From positions 62,001 to 126,000 of the forward strand of contig NZ_JAGKJI010000004.1 of NCBI RefSeq assembly GCF_020329485.1: DNA of 64,000 nucleotides, read 5' to 3'. The stretch comes from Bradyrhizobium cenepequi. GTDB lineage: Bacteria; Pseudomonadota; Alphaproteobacteria; Rhizobiales; Xanthobacteraceae. The notes under the pieces were generated by a model. That model was given only the letters and a program-made list of their open reading frames with translations. It did not search any database and was not told the DNA's origin. Positions 53,889 to 62,415 of this stretch are shown here, in pieces. Made by a program: the position numbers and the translations under genes. How positions within the stretch are numbered: the stretch's first letter is position 1; the number at the start of each line of letters is the position of its first letter.

Positions 53889-55124
53889 ATGACTGCGAAA
53901 ATTCCGGCCCAAGTCACCCGGCGAACGCTGCTCGCCGGCGCATCCAGCGCCCTGATCGCATCCCGCGCGTGGGCACAGCAGCCGACCGAGGTGAAGGTCG
54001 GCCTGCTCGTACCAATCTCGGGGCTCTATGCGCGCCCGGGGACGGTGATGCGTGAAGGCGCCGAAATGGCTGTCGATCACATCAATGCCCAAGGCGGCAT
54101 CAGGGCACTCGGCGGCGCCAGGCTGAAACTGGTGGTGCTGGATTCCGGCGACACCACCGAAAAGGCCAAGAATGCCGCGCAGCGCATGGTGGCGCAGGAG
54201 CCTGACCTGGTCGCCGCAAGCGGCGCCTATCTCTCCTCGTTCACGCTCGCGGTCACCGAGGTTACCGAGCGCGCCAACCTGCCCGTCCTCACCCTCTCCT
54301 ACTCGGACCTGATCACCGATCGCGGCTTCAAGTACGTTTTCCAGACCTCGGCAACGGCGGGCTCGCAGGCTCGTCAGGCGCTGCCGCAGATCATCAAGCT
54401 CGCAGAGACGGCTTCCGGCAAGCGACCGAAGACGGTTGCGATCCTCACTGACAATACGGCGGCTTCCATCGCATCCGCGAAATCGATGCGCGAGGGCCTT
54501 TTGGCGGAGAACCAATTACAGCTGATCGTCGACGAGACGTTCACGCCGCCACTCGCGGATGCGACGTCACTGGTGCAGAGGATTCGCTCCGCGAAACCCG
54601 ATCTTCTCTTCTTCCTGCCGACGGTGATTTCGGACGCGAAATTGCTGCTGGAGAAGATGAACGAGTTCGGCCTCGGCCAGGGCAAGGTACCGACCATCTC
54701 GTTCGGCATCGCGATTGCCGAACCGGACATGCTGCAGACCGTCAGCCCCGAGCTCCTTCAGGGCGTCCTGACCTGCGTCGCAAGCTGGGGCGCCAAGGGA
54801 CACGAGGCGCTGATCGCCGAGCTGAAGAGCCGCTACAAGGAGCCGTGGATGACGCAGAACGCGATCTCCACCTATGGCGACATGTGGGTGATCAAGGACG
54901 CGCTGGAGAAGGCCGGCAGGGCCGACCGCGTCGCCGTCGCCGAGGCGCTGCGCAGCATGGATGCCGGTCCCTCTAAATACTACCCGCTGGGCGAGATCAA
55001 GTTCGACGAGAAGGGCCGCCGCGTCGGCGCCGGCATGACCATCGTGCAGTGGCAGTCGGGCGTGCCGGTGACAGTCTTCCCGCCGGAGCTCGCGCTGGCG
55101 CAGCCGTTCTGGCCGAAGAGTTGA
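53889..55124 (+). CDS. Liv-type substrate-binding protein (tandem copy B)
   Basis: The 411-residue protein starts at ATG 53889 (or the preceding GTG) behind AGGGAGGA. A Tat-like signal (TRRTLLAGASSALIA) ends at AWAQQ. It is a tandem duplicate of copy A with substitutions concentrated in the signal and in the middle lobe region (for instance QTAAPASRQSEL in A versus QTSATAGSQARQ in B). The pair probably broadens ligand range for one membrane transporter. Confidence 0.94.
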   Translation: MTAKIPAQVTRRTLLAGASSALIASRAWAQQPTEVKVGLLVPISGLYARPGTVMREGAEMAVDHINAQGGIRALGGARLKLVVLDSGDTTEKAKNAAQRMVAQEPDLVAASGAYLSSFTLAVTEVTERANLPVLTLSYSDLITDRGFKYVFQTSATAGSQARQALPQIIKLAETASGKRPKTVAILTDNTAASIASAKSMREGLLAENQLQLIVDETFTPPLADATSLVQRIRSAKPDLLFFLPTVISDAKLLLEKMNEFGLGQGKVPTISFGIAIAEPDMLQTVSPELLQGVLTCVASWGAKGHEALIAELKSRYKEPWMTQNAISTYGDMWVIKDALEKAGRADRVAVAEALRSMDAGPSKYYPLGEIKFDEKGRRVGAGMTIVQWQSGVPVTVFPPELALAQPFWPKS

Positions 55125-55147
55125 CAACGCCGTAGGGAACCGCCGCG

Positions 55148-55918
55148 ATGAAGGACAAATGGGCTCTCGTGACCGGGGCCACCGCGGGCCTCGGACTGGC
55201 CGTGGCGGAAAGCCTTGCCGGCGCGGGTGCCAATATCGTCCTGCATGATCTCGTCGCGCCGAACGAATCCGCGGACCGGCTACGCGCGCAATTTGGCGTT
55301 GACGTCATCGCTTCCGGAGCCGACCTGTCACAGCGCTCCGCCATTGAGACCATGCTCGCCAATCTGCTTCGCCGCTGCGGCGCAATCGATATCCTCGTCA
55401 ACAATGCCGTGGTCCGGCATTTCTCTGATGTCGAGCACTTTCCGCCGGACCAATGGGAGCGGGCGCTGGCGGTGAACGTGTCCGCGCCTTTCCATCTGAT
55501 CCGCCTCGCGCTGCCCGCCATGAAGCAACGCGGCTGGGGCCGCATTATCAATATGGCCTCCATCTATTCGACCCGCGCCGTCGAGGACCGCATCGACTAC
55601 GTCACCACCAAGACGGCAATCCTCGGCATCACCCGCGCGGTCGCACTCGAGACCGCCCGCACCGGAATCACCTGCAACGCTGTCTCGCCGGGGACGCTGC
55701 CGACCCCCGCCATCCTGAGCAAGATCGCCTCCATCGCGGCCACGGCTGGCGAAGCTGCGGACCGCGCGACAGAAAAATATCTCAGGGAGCGCCAGCCCTC
55801 CGGCCGCTTCGTTGGGATGGAAGCTGTTGGCGCCCTGGTGGTGTTCCTCTGCAGCGCTGCGGCGCAGGACATCACCGGGGCCAACCTGCCGATCGATGGA
55901 GGCTGGTCGATCGCATGA
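55148..55918 (+). CDS. SDR family oxidoreductase
   Basis: The 256-residue enzyme has TGATAGLG for cofactor binding, VNNAVV at the NNAG position, catalytic Ser in NMASIYS and the YVTTK active-site motif, all canonical apart from NNAV. The C-terminal GANLPIDGGWS matches 3-hydroxybutyrate dehydrogenase-like SDRs. ATG 55148 follows AGGGAA, 23 bp after the binding-protein gene, so it is likely in the same operon. Confidence 0.92.
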   Translation: MKDKWALVTGATAGLGLAVAESLAGAGANIVLHDLVAPNESADRLRAQFGVDVIASGADLSQRSAIETMLANLLRRCGAIDILVNNAVVRHFSDVEHFPPDQWERALAVNVSAPFHLIRLALPAMKQRGWGRIINMASIYSTRAVEDRIDYVTTKTAILGITRAVALETARTGITCNAVSPGTLPTPAILSKIASIAATAGEAADRATEKYLRERQPSGRFVGMEAVGALVVFLCSAAAQDITGANLPIDGGWSIA

Positions 55919-56004
55919 ACAAACCGATTTCGAGAGAGCGACAAATGCTGATTCTGCCGGTAAATCGCTGGTGAACCCGCGCTAGAATAAAGGCACCTCG
56001 CAAA

Positions 56005-56718
56005 ATGGACCGACGCGCCGAACTGAAGTCCACGCTTCGCATCGAAGACGTTCCGACCGTCAGGAAGATGGTCGCGCAAAAGCTGCGCGAGGCAATCATG
56101 TCCGGCACGCTCAAGCCCGGCCAGCGGCTGGTCGAGCGCGAACTTTGCGAGATGATGGGCGTCAGCCGGCCTTCGATCCGGGAAGCGCTGCGGCTATTGG
56201 AGGCCGACGGGCTGGTCAACACGGTTCCCCACCGCGGCCCGATGGTCAGCACAATCAGCCTCGAGGAGGCCCGGCAGCTCTATGCCGCCCGTGCGGTGCT
56301 GGAAGGATTTGCAGGCCGCGAATGCGCCCGCCTGCACGATCCCGAAGTGGTACGCCGGATCGGCGATGCCTTGACCCGGCTGAAAGCGGCAGCCGCGAAA
56401 CAGGACCTCGCGGGGTGTCTCGAGGCCAAGACCGACTTCTACGGCGCGCTGATCGGCGGCTGCCGCAACGCCTTTGTCGAGCGCATGCTCAAGCCGTTGC
56501 ATGACCGGATCACACTGCTGCGGATCACCTCGATGTCGCAGCCGAAACGGATCAACAAGAGCTTGCGCGAGGTCACGGCGATCTGGCGCGCGATCCAGAG
56601 CGGCGACGAGGAACTCGCCGAACGCTGCTGTGTCGATCATGTCAAGGCAGCAGCGGTCGCAGCGCTCGACATGATCGAGCGGACATCGGCCAAAGAGATG
56701 ACGCTTCCCGCCCCTTAG
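56005..56718 (+). CDS. GntR-family regulator, FCD (FadR) subfamily
   Basis: The 237-residue protein has an N-terminal winged helix (LREAIMSGTLKPGQRLVERELCEMMGVSRPSIREALRLLEADGLV) and an all-helical FCD effector domain with the metal-binding Asp/His pattern. FCD regulators usually sense small carboxylates or acyl-CoAs. It sits inside the plus-strand catabolic unit, between the SDR and Bug-type binding-protein genes, and is the likely controller of that region. Confidence 0.93.
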   Translation: MDRRAELKSTLRIEDVPTVRKMVAQKLREAIMSGTLKPGQRLVERELCEMMGVSRPSIREALRLLEADGLVNTVPHRGPMVSTISLEEARQLYAARAVLEGFAGRECARLHDPEVVRRIGDALTRLKAAAAKQDLAGCLEAKTDFYGALIGGCRNAFVERMLKPLHDRITLLRITSMSQPKRINKSLREVTAIWRAIQSGDEELAERCCVDHVKAAAVAALDMIERTSAKEMTLPAP

Positions 56719-56748
56719 GTGAAGCGCAAAGGGAGGGAGTGCGCGATA

Positions 56749-57720
56749 ATGTCCTTGATGCGATCACTGATCCTGCTTCTGCTGTTGTTCCCATGCGCGA
56801 CCGCATTCGCGCAGGACTATCCCTCCCGTCCGATCACCATGATCGTGCCCTTCTCGGCCGGCGGCCCTGGTGACGTAATCGCGCGAATTCTCGGCAGCGC
56901 GATGAGCGCGACGCTGAAGGAGTCGATCGTGATCGAGAACGTGGTCGGCGCCGGTGGCACGCTCGGCACCAACCGCGTCGCCAAGGCGGCGCCTGACGGC
57001 TACACGCTGCTGCTGATGCATGTCGGTCAGGCAACCGCCCCGTCGCTCTACGCCAAGCTGCCGTTCGATCCGGTCGGCGATTTCGCCATGATCGGCCTCA
57101 TCACCGACGTGCCGATGATCCTGGTCGCACGTCCGAACTTTCCCGCCAAGGATCTGAAGGAATTGGTCGGGCGTATTCGCAGCGATGGCGACAAGATCAC
57201 ATTCGGCAATGTTGGTCTTGGCTCCGCTTCGCAGCTCTGCGGCCTGATGTTCATGAGCACGACCGACACCAAGCTCACATCGGTTTACTACAAGGGCGGC
57301 GGGCCAGCGCTCAACGACGTCATCGCTGGCCACATCGATGTCTATTGCGATCCGGCTACAGGACCTACGCCCTATATCCAGTCTGGCACCATCAAGGGCT
57401 ATGCGATCACCAGCAAAAAGCGCGTCGCGACGTTGCCGGACGTTCCGACTTCGGCGGAAGCCGGCATTCCCGCCTTCGATGTAACCACCTGGTATGGCCT
57501 CTATGCGCCGCGCGGCACGCCAAAGTCGGTGGTCGACACGTTGGTCAGCGCCCTGCAGACCGCCCTCAAGGATCCGCCACTCGTCAGCCGCTTTGCCGAA
57601 CTCAGCATGACCCCGGTCGAGGCCGAACGTGCAACTCCTGAAGCACACGAAGCTTTCCTGAAGGCCGAAATAGCCAAATGGGCACGGATCATCAAGGCCG
57701 CGGGAATCGAGCCTCAGTAG
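56749..57720 (+). CDS. Bug/TctC-family periplasmic solute-binding protein
   Basis: The 323-residue protein starts at ATG 56749 after GGGAGGGAG; an in-frame GTG at 56719 directly follows the regulator stop. A signal peptide ends at AFAQ. The family opening YPSRPITMIVPFSAGGPGD and the GTLGTNRVAKAAPDGYTLL motif are textbook Bug. No TctA/TctB permease is nearby, as is usual for Bug expansions in Bordetella/Bradyrhizobium-type genomes. Ligands are typically carboxylates or nicotinate-like acids. Confidence 0.94.
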   Translation: MSLMRSLILLLLLFPCATAFAQDYPSRPITMIVPFSAGGPGDVIARILGSAMSATLKESIVIENVVGAGGTLGTNRVAKAAPDGYTLLLMHVGQATAPSLYAKLPFDPVGDFAMIGLITDVPMILVARPNFPAKDLKELVGRIRSDGDKITFGNVGLGSASQLCGLMFMSTTDTKLTSVYYKGGGPALNDVIAGHIDVYCDPATGPTPYIQSGTIKGYAITSKKRVATLPDVPTSAEAGIPAFDVTTWYGLYAPRGTPKSVVDTLVSALQTALKDPPLVSRFAELSMTPVEAERATPEAHEAFLKAEIAKWARIIKAAGIEPQ

Positions 57721-57762
57721 GCCTCACGAGTAGTAGGGGGTTACTATCAAACTCGTTGTCAT

Positions 57763-57802
57763 GCTCATGACCGAGAACGAATGGCCGCCGTTGGTCATGA
57801 GC
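57763..57802. other. Perfect 10-bp inverted repeat between convergent genes
   Basis: GCTCATGACC (57763-57772) is complementary to GGTCATGAGC (57793-57802), separated by 20 bases. It lies between the Bug-type gene and the end of the UbiD-family gene, whose last codons it overlaps. It could fold as a bidirectional stop structure but has no T-run. Confidence 0.4.
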
Positions 57803-59354
57803 GGCTCTCACCTGGGTCGCTTCGCTCATGCGACATCCCGTCGGGCGAAGGCTTGTTCGACAGACCAAGATCCGACCACATGGCATCAACACGTGCCACG
57901 ACGGTTGGATCCATGGCCAGCACTTCGCCCCATGCCCGCTCGGTTTCCGGCGGCATCTTTGTCGTCGCATCGATACCGAGTTTGCCGCCAAGACCTGCTT
58001 TTGGCGAGGCGAAGTCGAGGTAATCGATCGGGGTATCGGCAAGCGTGACGAGATCGCGCGAACTGTCGCTGCGCGTTGCGACCGCCCACATCACAGCACG
58101 CCAGTCGCGGATATCGATGTCGCCATCGACGACGATGAGAAATTTGGTGTAGGTGAGCTGAGGCAGCATCGACCACAGCCCGAGCATCAGGCGCCGCGCC
58201 TGCCCTGGATAGCGCTTCGAAATCGCGGCAATCGCGATCCGGTAAGAACACGCCTCCGGCGGCAACCAGAAGTCGATGATTTCTGGAAACTGCCGCTGCA
58301 CCAGAGGCAGGAATAGATAATTGAGCGCCTCGCCGATACGGGATGGCTCGTCCGGCGGGCGTCCGGTGAAGGTCGAAAGATAGATTGGACCACGTCCCCA
58401 AGTCAGCGCCGTCACGCGCAGCACCGGAAACTCCTCGACGGAATTATAGTAACCAGTGTGGTCGCCATAAGGACCTTCCGGCGCCGTTTCCGTTGCTGAC
58501 ACGAAACCTTCGATGACGATTTCGGCCGCAGCTGGTACCGAGAGCGGAACGGTAATGCAGCGGACCAGATCTGGCCGCTGCCCGCGCAGCATGCCAGCCA
58601 GCCGCAGCTCGGAAATGGCTTCCGGCGCAGGTAAGACCGCGGCCAGGATGGTCGCCGGATCGGCGCCGATGACGACGGCGACCGGCATGTCCCGGCCGAG
58701 TCTTCTCCACTGGTCATGGTGACGGGCACCACCCCGGTGAGGGAGCCACCGGATAATGGCTCTGTCGCGCCCCAGCACCTGTATTCGGTAGACTCCCATG
58801 TTGTCCTGGTTCAAAGCGGCAGGCTCGGGCGGTGCAGTCATGACCAGTGGCCACGTGATCAGGGGTGCCGGCTCTCCGGGCCAGCAAACCTGGGCCGGCA
58901 AGATGCCGAGGTCTATGGCGTCGCCGGTTGCAATACACTCCTGCACCGGCGCAGCCGACGTCGTACGCGGCCTGGTCGCCAGCGCGGCCCGTGCAAGGGG
59001 AAGCTTACGCCACGCGTCGATCAGGCTTTGCGGCGGCCGGGGCGCGCGCAGTTCTGCCATCAGCTCGCCAAGCTCTCTAAGTCGGTCCGGCCGCACGCCA
59101 AATCCCCAGGCCACCCGCTCGATCGTACCGAAGAGATTAGTCAGCAGCGGCATATCCGAGGGCGCCCCATCTGCCCTGACCGGTCGCTCGAACAGAAGGG
59201 CCGGCCCTTCCTCGAAAAGGACGCGACGATGGATTTCCGTGATGTCGTGCACTACCGACACCTTCTCGCGAATGCGTCGCAATTGTCCCTTGCTCTCGAG
59301 AAAACCCAGGAAGTCGTGCAGATCCTGAAAGTGCGGCACGTCGCGGCGCAACAA
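57795..59354 (-). CDS. UbiD-family (prenylated-FMN) decarboxylase
   Basis: The 519-residue protein is read from a TTG at 59354, seven bases after AAGGAG; no ATG fits. UbiD features are the N-terminal FQDLHDFLGFLESKGQLRRI, the ENxMGxYR-like QDNMGVYRIQV segment, GADPATILAAVLPAP, and the EGPYGDHTGYY loop holding catalytic Glu/Asp residues. It may supply the decarboxylation of 4-hydroxy-3-polyprenylbenzoate for the adjacent ubiTUV genes, which it faces divergently. UbiD relatives also act on aromatic acids in catabolism. No ubiX (prenyl-FMN synthase) lies in the window. Confidence 0.9.
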   Translation of the reverse strand: MLRRDVPHFQDLHDFLGFLESKGQLRRIREKVSVVHDITEIHRRVLFEEGPALLFERPVRADGAPSDMPLLTNLFGTIERVAWGFGVRPDRLRELGELMAELRAPRPPQSLIDAWRKLPLARAALATRPRTTSAAPVQECIATGDAIDLGILPAQVCWPGEPAPLITWPLVMTAPPEPAALNQDNMGVYRIQVLGRDRAIIRWLPHRGGARHHDQWRRLGRDMPVAVVIGADPATILAAVLPAPEAISELRLAGMLRGQRPDLVRCITVPLSVPAAAEIVIEGFVSATETAPEGPYGDHTGYYNSVEEFPVLRVTALTWGRGPIYLSTFTGRPPDEPSRIGEALNYLFLPLVQRQFPEIIDFWLPPEACSYRIAIAAISKRYPGQARRLMLGLWSMLPQLTYTKFLIVVDGDIDIRDWRAVMWAVATRSDSSRDLVTLADTPIDYLDFASPKAGLGGKLGIDATTKMPPETERAWGEVLAMDPTVVARVDAMWSDLGLSNKPSPDGMSHERSDPGESRS

Positions 59355-59406
59355 GAGGCTTCTCCTTAAGACAGAGACTCTTATGCAGCAAAATTCCAGG
59401 CCTTCT

Positions 59407-59420
59407 TTGTTCCTGCACAA
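59407..59420. promoter_or_regulatory. FNR/NnrR-like box between ubiD-type gene and ubiT
   Basis: TTGTT-CCTG-CACAA has the TTG-N8-CAA frame of FNR-family sites; its two arms differ at the fourth or fifth position only. At -41.5 spacing the leftward start falls near 59372, with CATAAG as a -10 on the minus strand (59385-59380) and an 18-base leader to the TTG. The rightward start falls near 59455, with TATTCT at 59443-59448, almost on the ubiT ATG. One activator could serve both genes. Confidence 0.5.
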
Positions 59421-59454
59421 ACTACGTCAGGGATCGCTGCTCTATTCTGGCACG

Positions 59455-60006
59455 ATGACTTTTTCGAAAGTGACCCCTCCTGCGTCGTCACACTTGTCGG
59501 TGCCTCCGTTGCTGGCGCTTGCTGTGCGCCCGTTACCGTTACCGCCGCTTCAGACCGTACTCTCGATCGTGCTGCTTCGCATTTGTAGGAGCCATCCAAA
59601 GATATTCGACAGGCTGGGCGAGCATGCTCGGAAACGATTCGGCATCGAGCCGACCGATCTGCCTTTTTCTTTTCTGCTCGAGCCCGCCCCTCCCCGCCCG
59701 CGCCTGTCTGTGGTGCGCGATCTGCCGGACGATCTCGACGCACGAATTTCCAGTTCGTTGGCCGGGTTGTTTGGTCTGGTCGAAGGGAGTCTTGATGGCG
59801 ATGCATTGCTGTTCTCGCGCGACCTTGTAGTGGAAGGTGATGTCGCAGCGGTGCTTGCGCTTCGCAACGCGATTGATGACGCGCAACTCGATCCTGTAGC
59901 GGAGATCGCCGGCATGTTCGGGCCGCTGGCCGAGCCATTGAAGCGCGTGTTGCAGGTTGCTCGAACGGTGGCCAGCGTCTCGGATCGATCGCGTAAAGGG
60001 ATTTGA
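59455..60006 (+). CDS. ubiT: UbiT, SCP2-domain accessory factor for O2-independent ubiquinone synthesis
   Basis: The 183-residue protein is read from ATG 59455; an earlier in-frame ATG (59383) would place the FNR-like box inside the gene. The SCP2 sterol-carrier fold is recognisable by LDARISSSLAGLFGLVEGSLDGDALLFSRDL and the helix before it. UbiT binds prenylated quinone intermediates and is needed with UbiU and UbiV when oxygen is absent. The stop lies three bases before the ubiU ATG. Confidence 0.88.
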   Translation: MTFSKVTPPASSHLSVPPLLALAVRPLPLPPLQTVLSIVLLRICRSHPKIFDRLGEHARKRFGIEPTDLPFSFLLEPAPPRPRLSVVRDLPDDLDARISSSLAGLFGLVEGSLDGDALLFSRDLVVEGDVAAVLALRNAIDDAQLDPVAEIAGMFGPLAEPLKRVLQVARTVASVSDRSRKGI

Positions 60007-60008
60007 CG

Positions 60009-60986
60009 ATGGAGCTGATCTGTCCGGCTGGTACACCAGCCGCATTGAAGACTGCCATCGATGCCGGAGCCGACGCGATCTATTGCGGATTCAACGACGA
60101 AACCAATGCACGAAACTTTCCAGGTCTGAATTTCAGCCGCGACGAGCTTCGCGAGGCGATCGCTCTTGCACATCGCCGAGGCGTCAAAATTCTGGTCGCC
60201 ATCAACACGTTCCCGCGCGCTGGCGCCGTCTCTCTCTGGCATCGGGCAGTTGACGACGCCGTCGCGGCCAAGGCCGACGCGCTGATCCTGGCCGACGTTG
60301 GCCTGCTGGAATATGCCGCGAGCCGCCACCCCGCCCAGCGCCTGCACGTCTCGGTGCAGGCGGCCGCCGCCAATGCGGATGCCATCGGTTTTTATACCGA
60401 GACATTCGGGGCCCGCCGGGTCGTCTTGCCCCGCGTCCTGAGCGTCGCAGAGATAGCCGCCATCGTCCGCGAGGTCACCTGCGAGACTGAAGTGTTCGTC
60501 TTTGGCGGTCTTTGCGTGATGGCCGAAGGTCGCTGCTCGCTGTCATCCTATGCGACCGGGCAGTCGCCGAACATGCAGGGCGTATGCTCCCCGGCAAGCC
60601 ATGTCGCCTATGAGCAGGAGAACGGCAGGACGAAGTCACGCCTTGGCGGATTCACGATCAACAGCTTCGAGATCGGCGAAGCCGCTGGATATCCGACGCT
60701 TTGCAAGGGTCGTTTCACGACCAAATACGGCACCGGGTATATTTTCGAGGATCCCGTGAGCCTTGACGCGGCCACCCTGCTTACGGGTCTGCGCGACGCG
60801 GGTGTCACGGCGCTCAAGATCGAAGGGCGCCAGCGCGGCCGAGCCTATGTCGAGGGTGTCGTGCGACACTTCCGTCAGGCGCTCAACGCGCTGGATTCGG
60901 GCCGGCCGATCGATGCCGGGCAACTCACGCCGTTCACCGAAGGCCAGGCTACGACTGTGGGTGCCTATCGCAAGACCTGGAGGTGA
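60009..60986 (+). CDS. ubiU: UbiU, U32-peptidase-like Fe-S hydroxylase subunit
   Basis: The 325-residue protein starts at ATG 60009 after AAGGGA. Four cysteines that bind the [4Fe-4S] cluster in UbiU are at residues 169 (GGLCVM), 176 (GRCSLS), 193 (GVCSPA) and 232 (TLCKGRF), and these numbers coincide with the E. coli positions. The peptidase_U32 N-terminus reads ELICPAGTPAALKTAIDAGADAIYCGF. With UbiV it performs the three ring hydroxylations of ubiquinone without O2, using prephenate as donor in characterised systems. Confidence 0.95.
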   Translation: MELICPAGTPAALKTAIDAGADAIYCGFNDETNARNFPGLNFSRDELREAIALAHRRGVKILVAINTFPRAGAVSLWHRAVDDAVAAKADALILADVGLLEYAASRHPAQRLHVSVQAAAANADAIGFYTETFGARRVVLPRVLSVAEIAAIVREVTCETEVFVFGGLCVMAEGRCSLSSYATGQSPNMQGVCSPASHVAYEQENGRTKSRLGGFTINSFEIGEAAGYPTLCKGRFTTKYGTGYIFEDPVSLDAATLLTGLRDAGVTALKIEGRQRGRAYVEGVVRHFRQALNALDSGRPIDAGQLTPFTEGQATTVGAYRKTWR

Positions 60987-61041
60987 ATGTCCCAGGCGTT
61001 TTGTTGAATGATCAAAGAAGACCGACCGGAGGACTTGTTTC

Positions 61042-61989
61042 ATGCAGCTCAGCCTCGGCCCAGTTCTTTATAATTGGGCGCCGGAACGCTGGCGCGACTT
61101 CTACTTTCGCATTGCGGACGAGGCGCCGGTCGACACCGTCGCGATTGGAGAGATCGTTTGCTCGAAGCGATCACCCTTCATCGCTCCACATCTGCCTGCG
61201 GTCGTTGAGCGGCTCCGCGCCGCCGGCAAGCAGGTCCTGCCCGGCTCGTTGATCCTGACGTCGCTGCCGCGCGAGCGGCGTCAGATGGCCGATCTCGTCA
61301 ATACGGAAGAGCTCCTGGTCGAGGTGAACGATCTGACCTGTCTCAAGCCGCTTATCGGCCGACCGCATGCGATCGGCCCGTTCATCAACATCTACAACGA
61401 AGCAAGCGCCGCGTTCCACGCCCAGCGTGGCGCGACGCGAATCTGTCTCCCGCCGGAGCTACCAATGTCGTCGGTCGCCGCAATTGCGGCCGCGGTTCCG
61501 AACGTCCTGATCGACATCTTCGCCTTCGGCCGGGTGCCTCTGGCAATCTCTGCCCGCTGCTATCACGCCCGCCTTCACAAGTTGACGAAAGACAATTGCC
61601 AGTTCGTCTGCGAGCGGGACCCGGATGGATTGATGCTGAGGACACTTGATGGCGCAGACTTCCTGACGGTCAACGGCGTTCAGACCCTGTCCTCCACCTG
61701 CACCAACCTGTTGGGCGACGCCAATGCCTTGAGCGAGGCCGGCGTCGGGTCATTTCGCCTGTCGCCGCAGGATTGCGACATGGTCGCGGTCATCAGCGTT
61801 TTCCGTGCGGCCCTTGACGGCCGGGAGGATGCGGAGAGTGGAACGCGACGTCTCGCGCAACTGTATCCGAACGCGCCATTTTCCAACGGGTTTCTCCACG
61901 GCGTGGCCGGCTTTGTCTCGGTTGCACCCGATGCCCGGTCCAGCCGGCAACACGGATTCCGCGAACCGATCGAACCGCACATGCTCTAG
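61042..61989 (+). CDS. ubiV: UbiV, partner Fe-S subunit of UbiU
   Basis: The 315-residue protein starts at ATG 61042 behind GGAGGA. Cys40 (GEIVCSKR) and the triad Cys173-x12-Cys186-x3-Cys190 (RCYHARLHKLTKDNCQFVC) reproduce the UbiV cluster-binding spacing. The N-terminus LSLGPVLYNWAPERWRDFY is typical. The order ubiT-ubiU-ubiV with short gaps points to one operon for quinone synthesis in anoxic respiration, matching the nos genes elsewhere in the window. Confidence 0.95.
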   Translation: MQLSLGPVLYNWAPERWRDFYFRIADEAPVDTVAIGEIVCSKRSPFIAPHLPAVVERLRAAGKQVLPGSLILTSLPRERRQMADLVNTEELLVEVNDLTCLKPLIGRPHAIGPFINIYNEASAAFHAQRGATRICLPPELPMSSVAAIAAAVPNVLIDIFAFGRVPLAISARCYHARLHKLTKDNCQFVCERDPDGLMLRTLDGADFLTVNGVQTLSSTCTNLLGDANALSEAGVGSFRLSPQDCDMVAVISVFRAALDGREDAESGTRRLAQLYPNAPFSNGFLHGVAGFVSVAPDARSSRQHGFREPIEPHML

Positions 61990-62006
61990 CAAGCTTGGGG
62001 CTTCAC

Positions 62007-62360
62007 ATGGCGATTGCAGCACGGCGCCTACCGCGGGACGGGACCATTGACGTTGTCAACCGGCTGCGGCACGTTCTCACGCAGGTTAACCTGGACTGCA
62101 AGTGCCAGGATTCTCTGGCTGGAGCCCTCGATCGATTTGCGACGCTTGAAAGGCGCCGCTTTTCCCGGCGTCAGCTTGTCCAGGCGCGCGAGTGCAGAAA
62201 TAGCATCGCTGCCTTTCTCTCGCTTCTTTCGGAGCTTGACGAGCTCGCGGAGAGCGAACCCGACCGGACCGCGTTCAAGGAGATGGAACTCCTGTTTTCC
62301 GAAATTGTTGATTGCGCTTTCGCCGGCGCTCTAGCACTGCGGCAAATCGCAACGGAGTAG
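62007..62360 (+). CDS. Small conserved-looking helical protein downstream of ubiV
   Basis: The frame gives 117 residues from ATG 62007, 17 bp after ubiV; the ribosome binding site is weak. It is predicted mostly helical by composition, soluble, with cysteines in DCKCQDS, ARECRNS and EIVDCAF. I do not recognise the family. Position suggests co-transcription with ubiTUV. It could be a new accessory factor or an unrelated small protein. Confidence 0.5.
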   Translation: MAIAARRLPRDGTIDVVNRLRHVLTQVNLDCKCQDSLAGALDRFATLERRRFSRRQLVQARECRNSIAAFLSLLSELDELAESEPDRTAFKEMELLFSEIVDCAFAGALALRQIATE

Positions 62361-62415
62361 GCAGCCGCCCACCACAATGAAATGCGATCGTTAGATTCGA
62401 GTCACGAGGCTCGAA

